NCBI GenBank assembly: GCA_038530575.1
Contig: JBCBCP010000004.1
Coordinates: 73,775-137,774, forward strand
Length of the DNA stretch: 64,000 nucleotides
Direction of reading: 5' to 3'
Source of the DNA: JBCBCP01 sp038530575
GTDB taxonomy: Bacteria; Pseudomonadota; Alphaproteobacteria; Rhodobacterales; Rhodobacteraceae
The notes under the pieces are model-generated. The model searched no databases and was not told the DNA's origin. It saw only the letters and a list, made by a program, of their open reading frames with translations. The position numbers and the translations under genes are program-made. Below are positions 43,305 to 52,267 of the stretch, in pieces; the first letter of the stretch is position 1; each line of letters opens with the position of its first letter.

Positions 43305-44438
43305 TTATTCGCTCGGCGCGGCCTCATAGACCGGCGGGCCTTCGGTGACGGCCAGTTCCGGCCAGTCCGCGATCACGTTCAGGCCCTGCAGCGGCTGTTG
43401 ATAGCCCTTGTGACAGGTCCGGCACGCGGCCTTCGGCGCATCGGCGTGGATCGGGCCAAGACGTTCCGGCGGATACACATCCCGCAGCGGGATGAGGTAT
43501 TCCTGGTTCATCTCGATCACCATCTGACGGCCCAGCAAGGCCGTCGACCATTGCGGCGTCACCTGATCGAAGTCGTAGAACGCGCGGCTGTTGTGGCAGA
43601 ACACGCAGTTCACACCCAGCGAGTTGCTGAAGTAGTTCATCAGCGAGAACGTCATTTCCGTCTTCTGGATAGACGCCACGTCGATGTCGTTCGGCACGCC
43701 CGCAACACGGCTTTCCAGGTCGTGCACGTTCACCGCTTCATACTCGGTCAGGTAAACCTCCATCGCGCTGGACGGCAGCGATGTGGAACCCGACAGCGTC
43801 GTCGCCCGGTTCTGCACCGCAGCCCAACCTGCGACCGACTCGTTCACCGGGGTGATGTTGAACCAGATGTTGCTGGGCACGTTCTGACCGCGGTGACAGG
43901 TGTAGCAGTTCACACCGACCTGACCGTTGGCATTCACGTGACCGTCCCAGATTTCGTTGATGTTCTGGGTCATCTGGATCATCCGGCGGCTGACAACCTT
44001 TGTGTACAGATCGTCAGAGGCATAAAGCCCCTCATCCGCGCCAGCGTGACAGTAGGCACAGCCTTGATCCGGCGCGATCCAGAGGGTCATTGCCGTCATA
44101 AGCCGGTTGAAGTTCGCCTCTGTCAGCTCACCCAGGACTTGGACATTCTCGTAAATATCCTTGGCCAGCGGCTCACCGGGCTCCGGCGGGATCGGCGGCT
44201 CGGTGTAGTACTCTTCGAGCGTTGGATCAGGCTTTGACACCGCGAGCTGGAACTCAGGCACGGACATGCCTGTGCCCCGCGGGCCGGTCTGTAGCGAGTC
44301 GGTGGCAAGGGGCTGGCCCCAGGTCACGATCATCGCCGCCACGAACAGGGCACCGCCCACCGCGCCGACCAGGATGGCCGGCCCGAAGATATCCGTCGGG
44401 TTGGCCTTGTTCCAATCATCAAACCACTTGGGAAGCAT
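43305..44438 (-). CDS. pufC: Photosynthetic reaction-centre tetraheme cytochrome c subunit
   Basis: A 377-residue cytochrome that re-reduces the photo-oxidised special pair from the periplasmic side. Four CxxCH heme sites are present: C127-H131, C178-H182, C278-H282 and C339-H343. Residues about 18-40 form one transmembrane helix without a lipobox Cys, so it is held by an uncleaved anchor rather than by lipid. It starts one base after the pufM stop. Its presence goes with absence of pufX, as in many Roseobacter-group phototrophs. Confidence 0.97.
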   Translation of the reverse strand: MLPKWFDDWNKANPTDIFGPAILVGAVGGALFVAAMIVTWGQPLATDSLQTGPRGTGMSVPEFQLAVSKPDPTLEEYYTEPPIPPEPGEPLAKDIYENVQVLGELTEANFNRLMTAMTLWIAPDQGCAYCHAGADEGLYASDDLYTKVVSRRMIQMTQNINEIWDGHVNANGQVGVNCYTCHRGQNVPSNIWFNITPVNESVAGWAAVQNRATTLSGSTSLPSSAMEVYLTEYEAVNVHDLESRVAGVPNDIDVASIQKTEMTFSLMNYFSNSLGVNCVFCHNSRAFYDFDQVTPQWSTALLGRQMVIEMNQEYLIPLRDVYPPERLGPIHADAPKAACRTCHKGYQQPLQGLNVIADWPELAVTEGPPVYEAAPSE

Positions 44439-44439
44439 A

Positions 44440-45432
44440 TCAGTTCTCCTTCCCGATAAAGGCTTCGTAAGAGCGGTAGTCTTCGTAGCCGTAGCTTCCA
44501 TCATAGAGCGGAGCGAAGTTGTGCTCTTGTGCCCAGATGAACCAGTTATCGACGACAGTGCCGGTCAGCAGGATGCCGATGCCGCCCGTGATCGCGGTGA
44601 GCATGGCGAACCAGATGGCCCAGCGGTGAATACCCTCCATCGTCGCGTTGAACCCCATTGTCCAGCGCCAGAACAGGGCCGCACGCTCGGTCGCCGTGCC
44701 GCGGTCATAGATCTGTTCCAGCTCCCGGTCGCCGCCATAGCGGGTCACGGCCAGGATCGTGCCACCATGCATGCAGAACAGCAGGACAGAGCCATACAGG
44801 AACACGATGCTCAGGCAGTGGAAGGGGTTATAGTAGAGGTTGCCGTAGCGAATGGAGAACGCCGTGGTCCAGTCAAGGTGCGGGAAGATGCCGTAAGGCA
44901 CCGCCTCTGACCAGCTGCCCATCAGCACCGGGCGGAAAAGGCCCAGAACAAGGAACAGCCACACGGCGCTCGCAAAGGCCCAGAAGATATGTTTGCCCAT
45001 CTTGTGCTGCTGCGCGAGCAGGTAGCTGCGCAAAAGCCAGGTCATCACCGACACTAGCAGGAAGAAGCTGGCGATGATGTACCAGCCACCCTCGTTCAAG
45101 GGGGGCATCGACAGGCCGTATTCCGGGCTTGGCGGCTCCAGCGCGAGCCAAAAGAGTTGCCGGATGAACTCGGGCACGGACCAGCCGACCTGCGCCAGCA
45201 TGTTCAGACCCACGATATTCAGCCAGAGCGTCCCGGTGATCAGCGACACAAGACCGGTCCAGCCCAGGTAGATCGGGCCGATCTGCGCGTTGCCGAGGAA
45301 ACCCGCAGCAACCGAGAAGAAAGGCCGGCCCACCCGTTCGGCGGTCATGGTGCCGTTGTCGTCCATGCCCATCTCGGGCACGCCCTGCACCTGAACCTGG
45401 GTAAAGATGTTCTGGTATTCTCTAAGAGCCAT
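44440..45432 (-). CDS. pufM: Photosynthetic reaction-centre M subunit
   Basis: A 330-residue integral membrane protein with five helices that binds bacteriochlorophyll, quinone QA and the non-heme iron. Family marks: GPIYLGWTGL, LGLFRPVLMGSWSEAVPYGI, YNPFHCLSIVFLYGSVLLF and FNATMEGIHRW, the last with the iron-binding His. Its ATG overlaps the pufL stop by one base (TAATG), which couples translation of L and M in equal amounts. Confidence 0.98.
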   Translation of the reverse strand: MALREYQNIFTQVQVQGVPEMGMDDNGTMTAERVGRPFFSVAAGFLGNAQIGPIYLGWTGLVSLITGTLWLNIVGLNMLAQVGWSVPEFIRQLFWLALEPPSPEYGLSMPPLNEGGWYIIASFFLLVSVMTWLLRSYLLAQQHKMGKHIFWAFASAVWLFLVLGLFRPVLMGSWSEAVPYGIFPHLDWTTAFSIRYGNLYYNPFHCLSIVFLYGSVLLFCMHGGTILAVTRYGGDRELEQIYDRGTATERAALFWRWTMGFNATMEGIHRWAIWFAMLTAITGGIGILLTGTVVDNWFIWAQEHNFAPLYDGSYGYEDYRSYEAFIGKEN

Positions 45433-46301
45433 TATTTCATCCCCCCAAAGCCAGCTTGGTACACGGGCAGCGGATCAGCGCCCCAGATCGGCAGGTTCAG
45501 CCACCAGTTCCACCATTCGGGCCAGCCTGCGGTCCAGACCGGGCCAGAGATGATGATGCACACCGCGCTCCAGAAACCCGCGTTGATTGCCAGCAGGTAG
45601 CCGACACGGTGAATGCCCAGCGTGCCGACCGAATACCCGATGAAGTCGCGGAAATAGGTATCTTCGTGGTCGGGCGTCTTGGCCTCTTCGCCTTCTTCCG
45701 GGTTGGCGGCCGACAGGATCAGCGCGCCATGCAGCGCCAGCGCCAGAGTGGTGGTGAAGAACAGCGTCACCGCCAGCATGTGAGCCGGGTTGTAGTGGAA
45801 GTGCAGATAGGCGTAGCCGGTGTTGCTGACCCAGTCGAGATGGCTGAAAATCCCGTAGGGAAAACCATGCCCCCACGCGCCCATCAAGAGCGGGCGAAAG
45901 ATGACCAGCGTGACATAGGCAAAGATCGCGAACGCAAAGCCGATGGGCACGTGATAGCCCATGCCGAGCTTTCGGCAGATCTCGACCTCACGCAGCGCCC
46001 AGCTGACAAAGGCGCCGGTCGCGCAGATCGTGATGATCTGCCACAGCCCGCCATCCAGCAGCGGCGCAAGGCCCAGACCATAGCTCAGGTCGGGCGGCGC
46101 GATGTTGATAAGCCAGGGGTTGAACGTGCCTTGCTGGGATGCGCCCCAGAAGATCAGCACGGTGCCCAGAAGGGCAAAAAAGGCGGTCGTGACCCCGAAA
46201 AAGCCCACATAGAACGGGCCAACCCAGAAATCGAACAGATCGCCGCCGATCAGCGTCCCTCCGCGGACGCGATACTTTCGTTCAAAGGATAGCAGGGCCA
46301 T
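45432..46301 (-). CDS. pufL: Photosynthetic reaction-centre L subunit
   Basis: A 289-residue five-helix subunit that pairs with PufM to hold the special pair, active-branch pigments and the QB site. It begins MALLSFERKYRVRGGTLIGG as expected. FRPLLMGAWGHGFPYGIFSH and FHYNPAHMLAVTLFF carry bacteriochlorophyll- and iron-binding histidines. A hairpin-rich spacer separates it from pufA, the usual basis for making less reaction centre than antenna. Confidence 0.98.
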   Translation of the reverse strand: MALLSFERKYRVRGGTLIGGDLFDFWVGPFYVGFFGVTTAFFALLGTVLIFWGASQQGTFNPWLINIAPPDLSYGLGLAPLLDGGLWQIITICATGAFVSWALREVEICRKLGMGYHVPIGFAFAIFAYVTLVIFRPLLMGAWGHGFPYGIFSHLDWVSNTGYAYLHFHYNPAHMLAVTLFFTTTLALALHGALILSAANPEEGEEAKTPDHEDTYFRDFIGYSVGTLGIHRVGYLLAINAGFWSAVCIIISGPVWTAGWPEWWNWWLNLPIWGADPLPVYQAGFGGMK

Positions 46302-46331
46302 CTTATGAATCTCTCCGCGATTGGCGGCGCG

Positions 46332-46442
46332 CCCCGGATTCGGGGTCGTAAGCCGTCGTTATTGTCAGGTTTGTTGCGGGCGAAGGGCCGGGGCGCACTG
46401 ACCGTCCGCCCGCAACGTTGCTTGGGTCCGCTTCAGCGGGCC
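46332..46442 (-). promoter_or_regulatory. Intercistronic hairpins between pufA and pufL
   Basis: Three stems lie in the 142-base spacer: 46425-46432 with 46435-46442 directly after the pufA stop; a perfect 10-bp stem GTTGCGGGCG/CGCCCGCAAC (46373-46382 with 46407-46416); and CCCCG/CGGGG (46332-46336 with 46341-46345). In Rhodobacter, hairpins at this place stabilise the pufBA part of the message so antenna proteins exceed reaction-centre proteins. The same role is inferred here. Confidence 0.7.
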
Positions 46443-46443
46443 G

Positions 46444-46611
46444 TTACTGGGCGTTTTTAGCCGCTGCCAGTTCGAACCAGTTGAAGCCTTCCGCTCCCGT
46501 GCTCAGCAGGACGAGGTGAATCATCGCTGCCAGCAGGAAAAGGAAAACGCCCTGTGCGACAAACACACGGCGGGGATCAAAGATGAGCCAGATCTTGTAG
46601 AACTTTGCCAT
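46444..46611 (-). CDS. pufA: Light-harvesting 1 alpha polypeptide
   Basis: A 55-residue single-helix antenna protein: MAKFYKIWLIFDPRRVFVAQ, a membrane helix with bacteriochlorophyll-binding His32 (AAMIHLVLLS), then TGAEGFNWFEL. It forms the LH1 ring with PufB around the reaction centre. It starts 14 bases after the pufB stop with a GGGA-type site. Confidence 0.97.
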   Translation of the reverse strand: MAKFYKIWLIFDPRRVFVAQGVFLFLLAAMIHLVLLSTGAEGFNWFELAAAKNAQ

Positions 46612-46625
46612 TACTCAATCCCTTC

Positions 46626-46769
46626 TCAGAACCACGGGCGCCAGATGAAGACGGCCAGGTGAGCGACAACGGCAACGGCTGTGAAAAGCCAGAGCCCGCT
46701 CATGTAGACCGAGTGCAATTCCTGCGCCTGCTCGTCTGTGAGACCTGTGAAAGACAGGTTTTCAGCCAT
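46626..46769 (-). CDS. pufB: Light-harvesting 1 beta polypeptide
   Basis: A 47-residue single-helix antenna protein: MAENLSFTGLTDEQAQELHS, then a membrane helix with bacteriochlorophyll-binding His37 (VVAHLAVFIWRPWF). It is the first structural gene of the pufBALMC part and has a strong GGAGGA site 7-12 bases before its ATG. The 160 bases between pufQ and pufB hold only short GC-rich stems that I can see. Confidence 0.97.
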   Translation of the reverse strand: MAENLSFTGLTDEQAQELHSVYMSGLWLFTAVAVVAHLAVFIWRPWF

Positions 46770-46928
46770 AAAAAATCCTCCGGAGATTTATGCTGACACC
46801 GCGCACCCCGCGGCTGGGTCCTTTGGGGTTCATCCCCTCGGGGCTCTGCCCACCCGTTGCCAGGCAGCCAGTTGGTGATCTCAGCAGGCGCACATTGCCG
46901 AGAATTCCGTTATGTCGAACCGCGTGGA

Positions 46929-47159
46929 TCACGCGGAGAAGATCATCGGTGTGATGATCCGGGCCTGTGTCCACGCGCGGGCCATCGGGCCCTTGTCCGT
47001 GAAACTGCGCGACCGGATTGCGGCCAGCGCCCATGTCAGGCAGGCCAGTGGCAGTGTCGCGAGGAAGATGATCGCAAAGTAGACAGCGAATTCGGTTTGG
47101 CCGGTTTTGCGCCGCGGGGCGGCCGCACGGGCCTCCGTCTGGTTGGTCAGGTCAGTCAA
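46929..47159 (-). CDS. pufQ: PufQ, bacteriochlorophyll-related membrane protein
   Basis: A 76-residue protein with one membrane span (TEFAVYFAIIFLATLPLACL) and the PufQ ending (GPMARAWTQARIITPMIFSA), in the standard place between bchZ and pufB. PufQ is needed for normal bacteriochlorophyll formation in Rhodobacter; its exact action is unsettled. The ATG follows the bchZ stop by 12 bases, so puf transcription probably starts upstream, in or before bchZ. Confidence 0.92.
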   Translation of the reverse strand: MTDLTNQTEARAAAPRRKTGQTEFAVYFAIIFLATLPLACLTWALAAIRSRSFTDKGPMARAWTQARIITPMIFSA

Positions 47160-47171
47160 TTCGTCAACTCC

Positions 47172-48638
47172 TTACAGCGCGGCCCCGGCTGCGGCCGGAT
47201 CCAGGGATTTCACGGTTTCGATCACGACCCGCTCGTCGCCCTGCGCCAATGCGGCAGCTTCGGCGGCGTCGCGCAGCGTCTTTGCGGCGCTGATACGGGT
47301 CAGAATGGGGTGCTGCGCAACCAGCCGATCCAGAAGCGCCTGCGCGTCCGGATCCCACGGGAAATCGCGGCGCAGATTTGTCGGCGTTGCCTCTGCGGCA
47401 TCCATGTCGGAACCCAGAGGCAGAATGTGGAACAACGCGTCGAACAGTCCGTTGCAGACTTCCTGGATCAGGTAGGTTGCCCCGGCATAGCCCATCATCG
47501 GGGTGCCAGTGGCCCGCCGGATCGCAGCGCCGGGGAACGACGCGGGAATGAACGCAGGCGCAGGCCCGTGCCCGCCCTTCAGCTCGGCCAAGTACATCTT
47601 TTCGTTGATAGACCCGAACACCACGAGGGGCCGCTTTTGCCCCATCAGGGCGCGCACCTCTTCGTTGTTGGTCTTGGAGCCGGCCACACGCGCCACGGCA
47701 AAACCACAGGGCAAGCCCATGTCTTCCTCAAGGAACAGGCGGATGCCGCGTGTGTAGGTTTCATTCGCGACAATGGCGAAGGACGCTGTCGCAAAAAAGT
47801 CCTGCGTGACTGACCGCCACAGATCCCAGACCGGCTTGAGCGTCGAGTGTTTCTCTTGCTCGATAAAAGGGTCGGGGTCGAGATCCACCAACTTCCCCAG
47901 TGCGCGCAGGAAGCTGGTCGTGCTCTCGACCCCTATCGGTGCTTGCAAATACGGCTTGGCAAGAAGCTCGCACAGCCCGCGACCGAACTCGCGGTACATG
48001 CAGATATTAACATCTGCATTCACCAAATTACGCATGTCGGCCAAGTGGGCGCCCATGGGCATCACCATATTGACCTCGCAGCCGATCCCTTCGACCAGTC
48101 TGCGGATCTCGGCCAGATCGGACGGCATGTTGAACGTGCCGTACATCGGGCCGAGGATGTTAACGCGAGGACGCGCACCTTCCTCGCGTTTCTTCTCGGG
48201 CGGCATCCGACCTTTGGTCATACCGAATTCGGTAAAGATCCAGGTCATCGCCCGATCCGCCGCTTCCCACTGATCCTCATCAATGGTGCGCGGCAGGAAT
48301 CTCTGAATGTTTGTGCCTTGAGGCGTCACGCCCCCGCCGATCATCTCGGCAATTGATCCGGTCACCACGACCGCGGGCAGCGCAGGGTCCAGTGTGCCCC
48401 AGGCCCGTTTCATGGCGCCCTCGGTCCCGTCACGGCCCAACTCTTCTTCGCCGAGGCCGGTTGTGACAATCGGCAGCTCATGCGGCGGCAGCGCGTCGGT
48501 GTAGTGCAGGACGGACGTGACCGGCAGGTTTTCGCAACCCACAGGGCCGTCGATAACGACCTGCAAGCCCTTTACAGCACAGAACGCATAGACAGCGCCC
48601 CAATAGCCCCCGGCCCGATCATGATCCTGGATCAGCAT
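47172..48638 (-). CDS. bchZ: Chlorophyllide a reductase subunit Z
   Basis: A 488-residue nitrogenase-like subunit. With BchY it forms the catalytic component that reduces ring B of chlorophyllide a to the bacteriochlorin. Cys35 in DGPVGCENLP is the expected cluster ligand, and VVVTGSIAEMIGGG fits the nitrogenase-like fold. The ATG at 48638 overlaps the bchY stop by one base (TGATG); the longer open frame to 48983 is out-of-frame bchY. Confidence 0.97.
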   Translation of the reverse strand: MLIQDHDRAGGYWGAVYAFCAVKGLQVVIDGPVGCENLPVTSVLHYTDALPPHELPIVTTGLGEEELGRDGTEGAMKRAWGTLDPALPAVVVTGSIAEMIGGGVTPQGTNIQRFLPRTIDEDQWEAADRAMTWIFTEFGMTKGRMPPEKKREEGARPRVNILGPMYGTFNMPSDLAEIRRLVEGIGCEVNMVMPMGAHLADMRNLVNADVNICMYREFGRGLCELLAKPYLQAPIGVESTTSFLRALGKLVDLDPDPFIEQEKHSTLKPVWDLWRSVTQDFFATASFAIVANETYTRGIRLFLEEDMGLPCGFAVARVAGSKTNNEEVRALMGQKRPLVVFGSINEKMYLAELKGGHGPAPAFIPASFPGAAIRRATGTPMMGYAGATYLIQEVCNGLFDALFHILPLGSDMDAAEATPTNLRRDFPWDPDAQALLDRLVAQHPILTRISAAKTLRDAAEAAALAQGDERVVIETVKSLDPAAAGAAL

Positions 48639-50212
48639 CAGATCATCTCCGCCGCTTTGGCTGCGCGGGCCTGCTTTGCCAGCTTCTTTTCCTGAAGCGC
48701 GCGGAAGTCGGGGCGCAGGTTCGGGGCACCTTCCCAGACGCCCGCGGTATCGCCGCTGCCTACGCCTTCGAAGAAGGCCTTCATGCGGTCCATGCGTCCC
48801 TTGTTGCCGATGGCCGCATTCACGACCTGAGCGAGGGAGCCTGCACCGGCAGGGCCCATCAGGGGCCGCGCGGAAATCAGATTGGTGAAGTAAAGGCCGG
48901 GAATGCCCAGCTCTTTGGCCTTCTGCACAACCGGGGTCGTGCCAATGGCGAGGTCGGGCTGGAACGCCTCCATCGCCGCGCAATCATCTTCGAGCGAGGC
49001 GCGGAACTTGACGCTGACGCCCTTCGCTTCAAGCCACGCCTGGTCATCTGCGTTCCACGGCGTGCGTGGGCAGGCGGTACCAACGTAAGGCACCTTCGCG
49101 CCGCTTTCGATCAGCAGGCGTGCAACCAGAAGTTCCGAGCCTTCGTAACCACTTAGCGTGATCGTGCCATCAATCGGCGCACCAAGAATAGCTTCCTCAA
49201 CCGCAGGCAAGAACGCATTCTGCGCGGCTGCGATCTGGGCCTCGGGCGCGCCATGCGCCTCACCAATCGCACGCAGCCATGCGGCGGTGCCATCGCGGCC
49301 CACGGGTGCGCTGCCCACAACGGGCCGACCTGCGGCCTCAAACTCGCGCACGGATGCGGTGTAAAATGGGTGGATGGCGGCAATCACCGCGCCATCAAGC
49401 GCCGCATAGAGTTCACGCCACTCGCGGCAGGGGACGGTCGGACCAGCGGCAAGACCCATCGGGTCCAGCATCGCGCCAATCATCATCGGGTCAGCCGGGA
49501 ACATCTCACCCAGCAAAGGAACAGTCGGGCGGTCAGACTTGCCCGCAGCGGGCGCGGCGACAGGGCCAGCCTCAATCTCTTGCCGCGCGTAGTTCAGCAT
49601 CGCACCGGCGAGGACGTCCTTCGCCTCCGCATGGGTGGGGATGCCAAAGCCCGGCACATCAATGCCGACAATCCGCACGCCATTGATCTCGTCCGGCAGC
49701 AAGCGCAGCGGCACACCGGAGGCTGTCGGCACGCACAGGTTCGTCACCACGATTGCATCGTAACGGTCGGGGTCTGCCAGCTCATGCACGCTTTCGCGGA
49801 TGTCCTCGAACAGCTTTCCGGTCACCAAAGTCTCGGAATTGAACGGCACATAGCCAACCGACCGCCGCGCGCCGTAGAAGTGGGACACGAAGGTCAGGCC
49901 ATAAACGCAGCAGGCTGAACCCGACAGCACGGTCGCCGTGCGCCGCATCCGCAGACCCACGCGGAGCGAGCCAAAGGCGGGACACATCGATTGCGGCTTG
50001 TCATGGGGGCCTTGCGGGTAATCGGCCGCGAACTGGGCCAGCAACTCGGGATTGGCCTGCTCCGCAGCCGCCTTCATCTCGGACCCGGAGTGGCAGCCAA
50101 GCCCATCGGTTGGAACGTCCGCAGACGGCTCCGCAGCGATCACCTCGACATTGCCGGAGGCGTCATAGCCAACTTCAAAGCCTTCGCGCGTATGATCGTC
50201 CCGATCATGCAT
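48638..50212 (-). CDS. bchY: Chlorophyllide a reductase subunit Y
   Basis: A 524-residue partner of BchZ in the NB-type catalytic protein. Cluster-ligand cysteines are Cys40 in GLGCHSG, Cys77 in SMCPAFGSLR and the pair at 101-102 in GSACCVYG. The start is ATG 50212 (MHDRDDHTREG), which overlaps the bchX end by 8 bases; the frame is open to 50329 but lacks homology there. Confidence 0.96.
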   Translation of the reverse strand: MHDRDDHTREGFEVGYDASGNVEVIAAEPSADVPTDGLGCHSGSEMKAAAEQANPELLAQFAADYPQGPHDKPQSMCPAFGSLRVGLRMRRTATVLSGSACCVYGLTFVSHFYGARRSVGYVPFNSETLVTGKLFEDIRESVHELADPDRYDAIVVTNLCVPTASGVPLRLLPDEINGVRIVGIDVPGFGIPTHAEAKDVLAGAMLNYARQEIEAGPVAAPAAGKSDRPTVPLLGEMFPADPMMIGAMLDPMGLAAGPTVPCREWRELYAALDGAVIAAIHPFYTASVREFEAAGRPVVGSAPVGRDGTAAWLRAIGEAHGAPEAQIAAAQNAFLPAVEEAILGAPIDGTITLSGYEGSELLVARLLIESGAKVPYVGTACPRTPWNADDQAWLEAKGVSVKFRASLEDDCAAMEAFQPDLAIGTTPVVQKAKELGIPGLYFTNLISARPLMGPAGAGSLAQVVNAAIGNKGRMDRMKAFFEGVGSGDTAGVWEGAPNLRPDFRALQEKKLAKQARAAKAAEMI

Positions 50213-51206
50213 CGTCGTAGACAACCTCCAGCGACGGTTTCGGCTCGGAATTCTTGCCCCGCATATCGACATCCGTGGCAGGCTCCAGCACGACGCCCGC
50301 ACCTGTGTCAGAGCCGTCAAACAGCTCAAGCAGCTCGTCCTGCGTCAGCGCGGTGGGGCGCATCGGCGGGGCATCGGCGACATTCTCGCCCAGCGCGGCG
50401 AACAGGGCGCCCCACTGGCTTTCTGAGGTGCCGACGATCTGGTAGTTTGCGGATTTCTTGCGCAGGTCGTCATCCTGCGGGATCGACGCTAGCACCGGGA
50501 TGTCGACAGCCTTGGCAAAGGCCTGCGCCTCGCCCGAACCGTCATCCTTGTTGATCACAAGGCCCGCGACGCCAACATTGCCACCTAGCTTGCGGAAATA
50601 CTCCACAGCGGAACAAACGTTGTTTGCGACATAGAGCGACTGGAGGTCGTTCGAGCCGACCAAGATCACCTTCTGCGCCATATCCCGCGCAATCGGCAGA
50701 CCAAACCCGCCACAGACCACGTCTCCCAGGAAGTCGAGCAGGACGTAGTCAAAATCCCAATCGTGGAAGCCGAGCTTTTCCAGAAGCTCGAACCCGTGGA
50801 TGATCCCGCGCCCGCCACAGCCGCGGCCAACTTCGGGCCCGCCCAGCTCCATGGCGAAAACGCCACCGCGCTTGAAGCAGACATCGCCGATCTTCACCTC
50901 TTCGCCCGCGAGCTTCTTCTTGGTCGAGGTCTCGATGATGGTCGGGCATGCCTTGCCACCGAACAGCAGGCTGGTCGTGTCAGACTTCGGGTCACAGCCG
51001 ATCAGCAGCACACGCTTGCCCTGCTCAGCCATCATGTGGCTGAGGTTGGCGAGCGTAAATGACTTACCGATGCCGCCCTTGCCGTAGATCGCGATGATTT
51101 GCGTCTTGGACGTCGGCTCTTCGGTGACGATGTCGGCCAGATCCTCGTTCGCCTCATCGCGAAGTCGATCCGAGAAATCTTTCAGATTTGGTACTTCGTC
51201 TTTCAC
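50205..51206 (-). CDS. bchX: Chlorophyllide a reductase iron protein (subunit X)
   Basis: A 333-residue NifH-like ATPase dimer subunit that passes electrons to BchYZ. The P-loop is YGKGGIGKS at about 41-49, and 4Fe-4S ligands are Cys130 (GRGCGGRG) and Cys165 (DVVCGGFG). I chose GTG 51206 because it overlaps the bchC stop (GTGA), has GGGAG upstream and gives a start like other BchX (KDEVPNLKDF). An ATG at 51242 inside bchC would add 12 residues. Confidence 0.94.
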   Translation of the reverse strand: MKDEVPNLKDFSDRLRDEANEDLADIVTEEPTSKTQIIAIYGKGGIGKSFTLANLSHMMAEQGKRVLLIGCDPKSDTTSLLFGGKACPTIIETSTKKKLAGEEVKIGDVCFKRGGVFAMELGGPEVGRGCGGRGIIHGFELLEKLGFHDWDFDYVLLDFLGDVVCGGFGLPIARDMAQKVILVGSNDLQSLYVANNVCSAVEYFRKLGGNVGVAGLVINKDDGSGEAQAFAKAVDIPVLASIPQDDDLRKKSANYQIVGTSESQWGALFAALGENVADAPPMRPTALTQDELLELFDGSDTGAGVVLEPATDVDMRGKNSEPKPSLEVVYDDA

Positions 51207-52144
51207 GCGGGGCGCTCCCAGTTGAGGATCATTTTCAGGCACGCGCCATCGGTGAAGGCTTGGGTATAAGCCTCCCGTGCGCTGCGGGCCTGGCTCGTGT
51301 GTGTGATGAGGCCGTCAAGGCTTAGCGCGCCGCATTCGACCAGCGCGCGTGTCGCCACCAGATCGTCACGCGTCCATTCGGCGGCGACGCGAAAACGAGC
51401 CTCTTTCATGAAGGCGGGCGGGAACGCAAAGCTGAGCGGCTCGGAATAGAAACCGGCCAGAACAACTTCGCCGCCCTTGGCAATGCGGCCGACCAGATCG
51501 TTCAGGATCGGGCCGTGGCCGGAAGCGTCGTAGATGGAGCGGTAATCGCGGCGTTCGTCCTCGGACGGGTCGATGACCTCGTACCCTTGCGCGCCCGAGC
51601 GGCGGGCCGGGTCGATTTCCCAAACCGTAGGCGCAGGGGCGCCAGCGGCAATTGTCAGACGGGCCAGGAGGCGGCCCAGAACGCCGTGGCCCACGATCAG
51701 GTCAGGCACTGCCTTGTTCATTCCCGCCATCGCGTGACGGGCCGTTGCGGCCAGCGCCAGAAGCGCGCCCTCGGCCCCGAAAGCCGGGTCAATTTTCACA
51801 ACGCGGCCCGAGTCGCTCACCAGCCGCTCTGCCGCACCGCCAAACAGGCCAAACGCTCCGTCAAAGCAATTCGCGCCGGGGACAAAAACGTGATCGCCGG
51901 GCTTGAACCCGCTGAGCACGCCCGCCTCCACCACTTCGCCAGCGGCCTCGTAGCCGGGCACAAGCGGGTAGCCCATGCCGGGGAACGGAGGCATTTCGCC
52001 GGACCAGAACAGCTTTTCAGTGCCTGTGGAGATGCCCGAATGGCGCACATCAATCACGACGTCGGTGGCACCCGGCGCGGTCAGCGTCAGGGTTCCGATG
52101 TCGAGGTCCTTGGGACCTTTGAGCAAGACGGCGTCGGTGTGCAC
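51203..52144 (-). CDS. bchC: 3-hydroxyethyl bacteriochlorophyllide a dehydrogenase
   Basis: A 313-residue MDR-family dehydrogenase that oxidises the C-3 hydroxyethyl group to acetyl in late bacteriochlorophyll a synthesis. GYPLVPGYEAAGEVVEAG and VGHGVLGRLLARL (cofactor fold) match BchC. It starts at GTG 52144. It heads the bchCXYZ run and has its own promoter with two PpsR-type boxes. Confidence 0.95.
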   Translation of the reverse strand: MHTDAVLLKGPKDLDIGTLTLTAPGATDVVIDVRHSGISTGTEKLFWSGEMPPFPGMGYPLVPGYEAAGEVVEAGVLSGFKPGDHVFVPGANCFDGAFGLFGGAAERLVSDSGRVVKIDPAFGAEGALLALAATARHAMAGMNKAVPDLIVGHGVLGRLLARLTIAAGAPAPTVWEIDPARRSGAQGYEVIDPSEDERRDYRSIYDASGHGPILNDLVGRIAKGGEVVLAGFYSEPLSFAFPPAFMKEARFRVAAEWTRDDLVATRALVECGALSLDGLITHTSQARSAREAYTQAFTDGACLKMILNWERPA

Positions 52145-52214
52145 GCGTGCCTCCGGGATTGAGTGGCGCCTGATGGTCCGAATCTTTCGGACACAGAACG
52201 GCGGGATGTCACAC

Positions 52215-52258
52215 TGTCATTCTAGCTGGACAGATCAGAGTGTCAATTAGTTTAGACA
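52215..52258 (-). promoter_or_regulatory. bchC promoter with two PpsR/CrtJ boxes
   Basis: Two TGT-N12-ACA palindromes at 52215-52232 and 52241-52258, 8 bases apart. On the minus strand a near-consensus promoter runs through them: TTGACA (52246-52241), a 16-base spacer and TAGAAT (52224-52219). One box covers the -35 and the other the -10, so PpsR-type repression under oxygen or light is expected. No ppsR gene is in the window. Confidence 0.85.
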
Positions 52259-52267
52259 GTCGCTCTG

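Noticed and set aside
42897..44237. 446-codon open frame opposite dxs and pufC
   Set aside because: It spans two unrelated genes and the spacer between them; composition is Arg/His rich as expected for a shadow frame.
43103..44439. A pufX gene near pufM
   Set aside because: pufM is followed directly by pufC, and no short ORF with a PufX-like helix is present between pufM and dxs.
46826..46838. Short GGGG/CCCC hairpin between pufQ and pufB as a processing site
   Set aside because: Only four base pairs with neighbouring C and G runs that can pair in several ways; not enough to call.
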